Source: Candidatus Kuenenia hertensis
GTDB lineage: Bacteria > Planctomycetota > Brocadiia > Brocadiales > Brocadiaceae
NCBI GenBank assembly: GCA_021646465.1
Contig: SOET01000038.1
Location: 1 to 41,430, forward strand
Reading direction: 5' to 3'
DNA length: 41,430 bases
Made by a program: the position numbers and the translations under genes. A model generated the notes under the pieces. That model was not told the origin of the DNA. It ran no database searches and worked only from the letters and a program-made list of their open reading frames with translations. Of this stretch, positions 37,240 to 41,430 are shown in pieces. Numbering within the stretch: position 1 is the first letter of the stretch; every line of letters starts with the position of its first letter.

Positions 37240-38637
37240 GTGCCGGAAAATCATATGAATGCTATTATTGAAGACGGAAACAACGCAATTGTTGTAGTCA
37301 CGCCAAATGCCGTTATTAAAGCAGTGAACCATATCACCTGTGAATTTTTAGGATATAAAAAAGAGGAACTTATTGGCAGCCCTTTTTCCTTAATTCTTGA
37401 AGAGGGCAAGCCATATCTGGAAAATGTATTCAATGAGTTAATGAAGCAGGGTTCTATCTTTCATAGAGAGACGGGATATCTTTCAAAAAATGGTAAAAAG
37501 ATTCCCGTCCTTTTGTCAGGAACAGCAGTATACGGTCAGGATAGAAAGATTCAGGAGGCGCTGTTTGCTGCATTAAATGTTGCGGGAATCAACCGTATAG
37601 AGGAAGAACTGCGAATAGCATTGGATCAAAGAGACAGGAACATCAAAGAACTTGGTTACCTGATGTACTTTTCCTGCCTTATAAATGATGAAATGCAGGA
37701 GGATAGCCTGATTAAACGTATGAGCTGGGCTATAAAAGAGCATTTCGAACCGGATGTCCTTGTAATTGCAACGATTGATATGGAAAAAAACTGTCTCGTT
37801 GTTCCGTTAATTGACCCTCCGATACCTGCGAGTGAGTTTATAAGAGAAGAGGTATTAATAAACCCATCCCAGTGTGATGTATTACGAACGGGAAAAGAGC
37901 ATTTCGTTACGGACATTAGATATGAACCGTCCTGTAAATGTATGGTTCACAAACTGAAAGAAGGAGGATATGCGTGTGTTCCATTAATGGTAGGCGGTGT
38001 TCCTATTGGAATGATGTTGCTGATAAAAAAACAAAGTTGTTATTGGGAAGAGAAACAGATGCAGAAACTGCTGCTGGTTTGTATGGGATTAGCATCTTCG
38101 GCGCTATACCGGGTGAGGCTTTTGGAATATAGCAAACATGCTGCGATAACGGATGCACTCACCGGTATCTATAACAGAAGGTTTTTTGATGAAATGCTTG
38201 AAAAACAGATTGCTTTAGCGGGCAGGAATAAAGAGCCTCTCAGTATTATTATTGCCGATATTGATAACTTTAAAAAATTGAATGATAAGTATGGGCACAT
38301 AATGGGAGACCGGGCTTTGCAGTATGTTGCGAAGGTGATGAAAGGTTGTATAAGGTTGTCAGATATCCTTGCCAGATATGGTGGTGAGGAATTTGTCATT
38401 ATAATGCCTGCAACAAATACAATGAACGCAATGGAAAAAGCGGAACAAATCCGTCAACGTGTAGAATCGATACGACTTGAAATGGAAAACGGAGAAGGGT
38501 ATCCGGCGTTGACAATCAGTATTGGTGTTGCGACATTTCCTGTGCACGGCACGGAAAGTAAGGCTTTTGTATGGGCTGCGGATGAAGCATTGTTATTGGC
38601 AAAAAAAAGAGGAAAAAACATGGTAATGACTCCTTAA
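37240..38637 (+). CDS. PAS-GAF-GGDEF diguanylate cyclase
   Basis: The protein has 465 residues. A PAS domain lies at about 5-120 (ITCEFLGYKKEELIGSPFSLILEEG), a GAF-like domain at about 145-300, and a GGDEF domain at about 310-460 with DALTGIYNRRFFDEML and the active motif YGGEEF. An RLSD sequence lies five residues before GGEEF, the usual place of the inhibitory I-site (RxxD). It should therefore make cyclic-di-GMP and be feedback-inhibited. The start is a GTG at 37240 or an ATG at 37255; neither has a strong ribosome binding site. It stands alone between gcvPA and a convergent TPR gene. Confidence 0.9.
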   Translation: MPENHMNAIIEDGNNAIVVVTPNAVIKAVNHITCEFLGYKKEELIGSPFSLILEEGKPYLENVFNELMKQGSIFHRETGYLSKNGKKIPVLLSGTAVYGQDRKIQEALFAALNVAGINRIEEELRIALDQRDRNIKELGYLMYFSCLINDEMQEDSLIKRMSWAIKEHFEPDVLVIATIDMEKNCLVVPLIDPPIPASEFIREEVLINPSQCDVLRTGKEHFVTDIRYEPSCKCMVHKLKEGGYACVPLMVGGVPIGMMLLIKKQSCYWEEKQMQKLLLVCMGLASSALYRVRLLEYSKHAAITDALTGIYNRRFFDEMLEKQIALAGRNKEPLSIIIADIDNFKKLNDKYGHIMGDRALQYVAKVMKGCIRLSDILARYGGEEFVIIMPATNTMNAMEKAEQIRQRVESIRLEMENGEGYPALTISIGVATFPVHGTESKAFVWAADEALLLAKKRGKNMVMTP

Positions 38638-38709
38638 AAACTGTGCCGTTTTGCCCCCTTTTGAGTCTGCCTTTGTGATGCAATTTCTTGCTGTTTGTAC
38701 CCGAAAAAA

Positions 38710-39414
38710 TTATTTTGCTTTGTCTTTGGCGTTATATATGATTCCTAAAGCAAAATGGACTTTTGAGTCATCCGGATTAATTTCCAAAGCCTTTTTCAGT
38801 AACTGGATAGCTTCATCGAATTGGTTTTTCTTTGCATAGGCAACTCCTAAATTATAGTAAGCATCAGAATATTGAGGATTCATTTCTATTACCTTTTTAA
38901 AAGCGGAAATAGATTCGTCTGTGGCGTCAATTGCAGCATATGCAACGCCCAAATTATAAAACCCCATGTCAAATTCAGGATTTAGTTTTACGGTAATTTT
39001 AAAAGTCTTTATTGCTTCATTGTATTGTGCTTTTTCATAATAATAAATTCCAAGGTTATAGAGCGCCTCTATGTAATCTGGCGATACGGCAAGGGCGCTT
39101 TGTATCGTTTCAATTGCCTTATCAAGCTGTTTTTGCTTGTAATAAATTACACTAAGATTGTTATACGCTTTCACAAAATTTGCATCTAATTCGATTGTTT
39201 TGTTATATGCACCAATAGCTTCCTCAACCATCCCCTTTTCATCATAAAGAATTCCAAGATTGTAATATGCCTCGACAAAATTTGGATTTGTTGCTATTGC
39301 CTGTTTAAATGCATTGATGGATGCATCTATGGTCTCCCCTTGTTCTTTGCTCTGGCAATAACCGAAGGTTGTTAATGTAAGAATAATAATCATTGTAATA
39401 ATAGCTGTTTTCAT
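38710..39414 (-). CDS. TPR repeat protein, exported
   Basis: This protein has 234 residues from the ATG at 39414. The start carries an N-terminal hydrophobic signal (MKTAIITMIIILTLTTFGYC) with a possible lipobox ending in Cys. About six TPR repeats follow, such as FVEAYYNLGILYDEKGMVEEAIGAY and YSDAYYNLGVAYAKKNQFDEAIQLL. I use 39414 because AAAGGAACGACT precedes it; an ATG at 39429 overlaps the upstream stop by 4 bases. It is probably co-transcribed with the membrane protein before it. It likely scaffolds a complex in the periplasm. No specific partner can be named. Confidence 0.82.
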   Translation of the reverse strand: MKTAIITMIIILTLTTFGYCQSKEQGETIDASINAFKQAIATNPNFVEAYYNLGILYDEKGMVEEAIGAYNKTIELDANFVKAYNNLSVIYYKQKQLDKAIETIQSALAVSPDYIEALYNLGIYYYEKAQYNEAIKTFKITVKLNPEFDMGFYNLGVAYAAIDATDESISAFKKVIEMNPQYSDAYYNLGVAYAKKNQFDEAIQLLKKALEINPDDSKVHFALGIIYNAKDKAK

Positions 39415-39425
39415 AGTCGTTCCTT

Positions 39426-40307
39426 TCATTCAATATATGTTGAATCGGGAGGTATACGATTTTCCACGATAGGTTTGCATGGTTTCATTTCGTGAATTAT
39501 ACCAATCCCTTCGGATATCGGCAGTGGTATTTTTCGATGATCTGATGGAGAAAGATTTTTTTGCTTAATACACGGAGAAAGAGAAAAATATAAAAATTTG
39601 TTTTTGTCAGGAGGTTCATAAATCTGACGGGCGCTTTTTCCCGCAACAGGCGGTATATCAGGAATGCCCAGGCGAATGTATTTGCTATCAATTTCTCTCA
39701 CATATGGCTGCTCTAATAATGTTGCTCCTTCTTTTAGAACGGGAGAAAGAATAGTAACATATTCTGATTGAAACGGGGAGCTGGCCGGATTGAATAATGT
39801 TGCTTTTAATTGATCAAGTGAAGGTATCCCTAAAGATACTTGATCCTTTTGGACGGAAAGTTGTTCAGAAACACCTTCTCTTACGGCGAGAGAAACAGGT
39901 TCCTTCTTAAATGTTTTCCTGATTTTATCGACAAACAAATCTCCAACCAGGAGTTCTTCGAGAGAGGCGTCTTTTTTTTCTACCTTTAAAAAGTGATAGT
40001 TTATGTAAACCAATGAGACAGCGAATCCGATTGCAAGCAGGGAAGTGATGATCTTGGATATTAACGGGAAGTACTTCATGACGAGATGGAACAAGATACA
40101 AAATAGAAAAGCGGAAACACCAATTTCTAAAAGGCCTGCCTGGGGTTTACCTGTGTAGCTGAAGTAAACCATGGTTAAAGTTACTATCAAGAAAAAAATG
40201 CAAAAATTGGCGACCATCCGGTGCCATGGTTTTGTTTGGGTATGATAAGGATAGTGCTTTGGCGATTCTAACGATTGGTTATTTTTCCCCGTCATCGATT
40301 TTTTCAT
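39426..40307 (-). CDS. Hypothetical membrane protein
   Basis: The protein has 293 residues. A charged N-terminus precedes about three membrane segments (around residues 32-50, 58-75 and 84-105), then a Pro- and Lys-rich hydrophilic region of about 185 residues without recognised domains. One spot reads LRLGIPDIPPVAG-like; the C-terminus ends PPDSTYIE. Its stop overlaps the following TPR gene's possible start, so the two form an operon. I do not recognise the family. Either side of the membrane is possible for the large tail. Confidence 0.65.
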   Translation of the reverse strand: MKKSMTGKNNQSLESPKHYPYHTQTKPWHRMVANFCIFFLIVTLTMVYFSYTGKPQAGLLEIGVSAFLFCILFHLVMKYFPLISKIITSLLAIGFAVSLVYINYHFLKVEKKDASLEELLVGDLFVDKIRKTFKKEPVSLAVREGVSEQLSVQKDQVSLGIPSLDQLKATLFNPASSPFQSEYVTILSPVLKEGATLLEQPYVREIDSKYIRLGIPDIPPVAGKSARQIYEPPDKNKFLYFSLSPCIKQKNLSPSDHRKIPLPISEGIGIIHEMKPCKPIVENRIPPDSTYIE

Positions 40308-40785
40308 TGAGAATAAGTGTTATTTTGTTTGGCTATATTCAAGGAGAATAAATAATACAATCTGCTTATCAATTAAACAACTATTAATTGTCTTTTCAAA
40401 TTGATCATATAAATCCGTTTAACTATAATATTTTTTAACAGTTTATGATATGAAAATTCACGCAACAATTTAGTTTTTGGAAAAGGACATTCACATGCCG
40501 CCTGGTATATAACAGAAGAAAATTTTTTTTTGTAGTGGCAAGGCGTGCCTTGCTATTGCTGATATTTTACGAGGCAAGGCGCACCCCATTCGCATCAACC
40601 TAACTTTAAGCAAAAAATGGGCCGTTGAAGCAAAACGGAAGTAAAGATATTCTTTTTTCACTGTGAGGTTAAAAAATTTTTTAAAGAAACACATTTTTTT
40701 CAGAACACGCAAGAATTTTTTTGATATAAAAGGAAATATTACAGCTTAAATAATTTCTTCGTAATTCAAAAATACGAATCAGAGC
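40308..40785. other. Intergenic region with hairpin next to transposase remnant
   Basis: These 478 bases hold no supported gene. At 40538-40553 GCAAGGC pairs with GCCTTGC around GT, and a related GAGGCAAGGCGCAC copy lies at 40571-40584, an inexact repeat. This may be the decayed left end of the insertion sequence or a dispersed repeat. No terminal inverted repeat could be established. Confidence 0.4.
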
Positions 40786-41421
40786 GTGTCTCAAATAAAA
40801 AAACTGAAAGAAATCACCGAAAAACATATAAAGTGTTTGGATAAGGACAATTTGAATAAAATCGCCCGTGAGACATCGCTTATACAACTCAAGGCCTTAG
40901 AGCGATTTTCGAATGTGTATCTCGAGGATAGTACCCAAATAGAACTCAGTGAGCGGTTATCGGAAGAATTCAAAGGAATGGGTGGCAGTGCGAGTAAATC
41001 ATCCATAAAGCTGGATGTATTATATGAGGCAACACACCATCTGTTGAAAAAGGTTTTCATTACGGGCGGCTCTTATTCAGACCAGAAAAACGGAGCAAAA
41101 GTATTGAATGAGATTCAGGAAGGAGATTTAATAATAAGGGACTTAGGCTATTTTGATCTTTCTGTATCAGGAAGTATCCAGGAAAAAAAGGCCTATTATT
41201 TAAGTCGTTTATTCAAGGGAGTCAAAGTCTATTTAAGCCCCGATTCCGATGCAGAAGCCATAGACTTGGTATCACATGTAAAAAAACGAATTGACCAAAA
41301 GGGATTTATAGATATGAGAGTTTATCTTGGCGAGGAGAGGATATGCAGCCGTTTGGTCGCATATTGCACACCGGAAACCGAAAGAGCCTATTTTCCAAAA
41401 ACACAAAGAGCCGGGATGTGA
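40786..41421 (+). pseudogene. IS4-type transposase remnant with internal deletion
   Basis: The frame starts at a GTG and has 211 residues. EDSTQIELSERLSEEF carries the first catalytic Asp (Asp48), and IRDLGYFDLSVSG the second (Asp119), with GGSASKSSIKLD between, all typical of IS4-family DDE transposases. In full proteins the first Asp lies about 100 residues further in, so roughly 80-100 codons appear missing between LNKIARETSLIQ and the DST motif. The frame stops at TGA 41419-41421 before any YREK motif carrying the catalytic Glu, and an open frame continues in another phase to the window end. It is therefore probably non-functional. The rest of the element may lie beyond the window. Confidence 0.72.
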
Positions 41422-41430
41422 TGTACACCA

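Noticed and set aside
40491-40887. Two minus-strand open frames next to the transposase remnant
   Set aside because: AT-rich, no recognisable features, overlapping each other and the transposase frame.
1-41430. CRISPR array, tRNA or rRNA genes, or prophage
   Set aside because: No regularly spaced repeats, cloverleaf-like segments, rRNA sequence or phage structural genes were recognised by eye.

Overview
The window is 41.4 kb of AT-rich bacterial DNA with compact gene clusters. The combined content (flagellin, a full chemotaxis operon with CheC, CheD and CheX, a haem-type chemoreceptor, an NnrS-like membrane protein, a copper-type locus, and many short perfect palindromes between genes) fits a motile redox-active Gram-negative bacterium. 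An anammox planctomycete (Brocadiales) is my best guess from general resemblance. No rRNA or other marker gene in the window proves it.

Layout. Bases 1-127 hold the start of a sigma-54 activator-like gene on the minus strand, cut by the window edge. Bases 378-4082 (+) hold a YkgJ-like cysteine protein, then a metal-handling group: a Cys-rich membrane protein, a YcnI-type protein with a His tail, and an outer-membrane barrel with a Met-rich loop. cbiA (4224-5624) stands alone. Bases 15634-5671 on the minus strand are one long chemotaxis cluster: cheY, cheX, a CheC-like/receiver fusion, cheA, cheW, a haem-binding chemoreceptor, cheD, cheC, cheY, cheR and cheB. Bases 15935-18459 (+) hold an NnrS-like protein framed by two DUF1858 domains, and a PTS EIIA protein.

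Bases 18933-28785 are a flagellar filament island. A first flagellin, fliD, a FlgN/FliT-like chaperone, fliS and flaG lie on the plus strand. Two TPR-containing glycosyltransferases, a second flagellin about 90% identical to the first, and a GAF/HD-GYP protein lie on the minus strand. A sigma-28-like site precedes flagellin 1 and a near-consensus sigma-54 site precedes the HD-GYP gene. Bases 29201-38637 are mostly housekeeping: ribBA and pgsA (-), then carA, carB, gcvPA and a PAS/GAF/GGDEF cyclase (+). The right end has a TPR protein and a membrane protein on the minus strand, and a decayed IS4-type transposase with a large internal gap.

How it fits together. Chemoreceptor signals (probably redox or a small ligand sensed at haem) pass through CheW and CheA to two CheY proteins and a fused receiver. 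CheR, CheB and CheD adapt the receptors, while CheC and CheX, with no CheZ seen, would remove phosphate. The flagellar island builds, caps and probably glycosylates the filament. The GGDEF and HD-GYP proteins give synthesis and breakdown of cyclic-di-GMP. No CRISPR array, tRNA, rRNA or prophage was seen.
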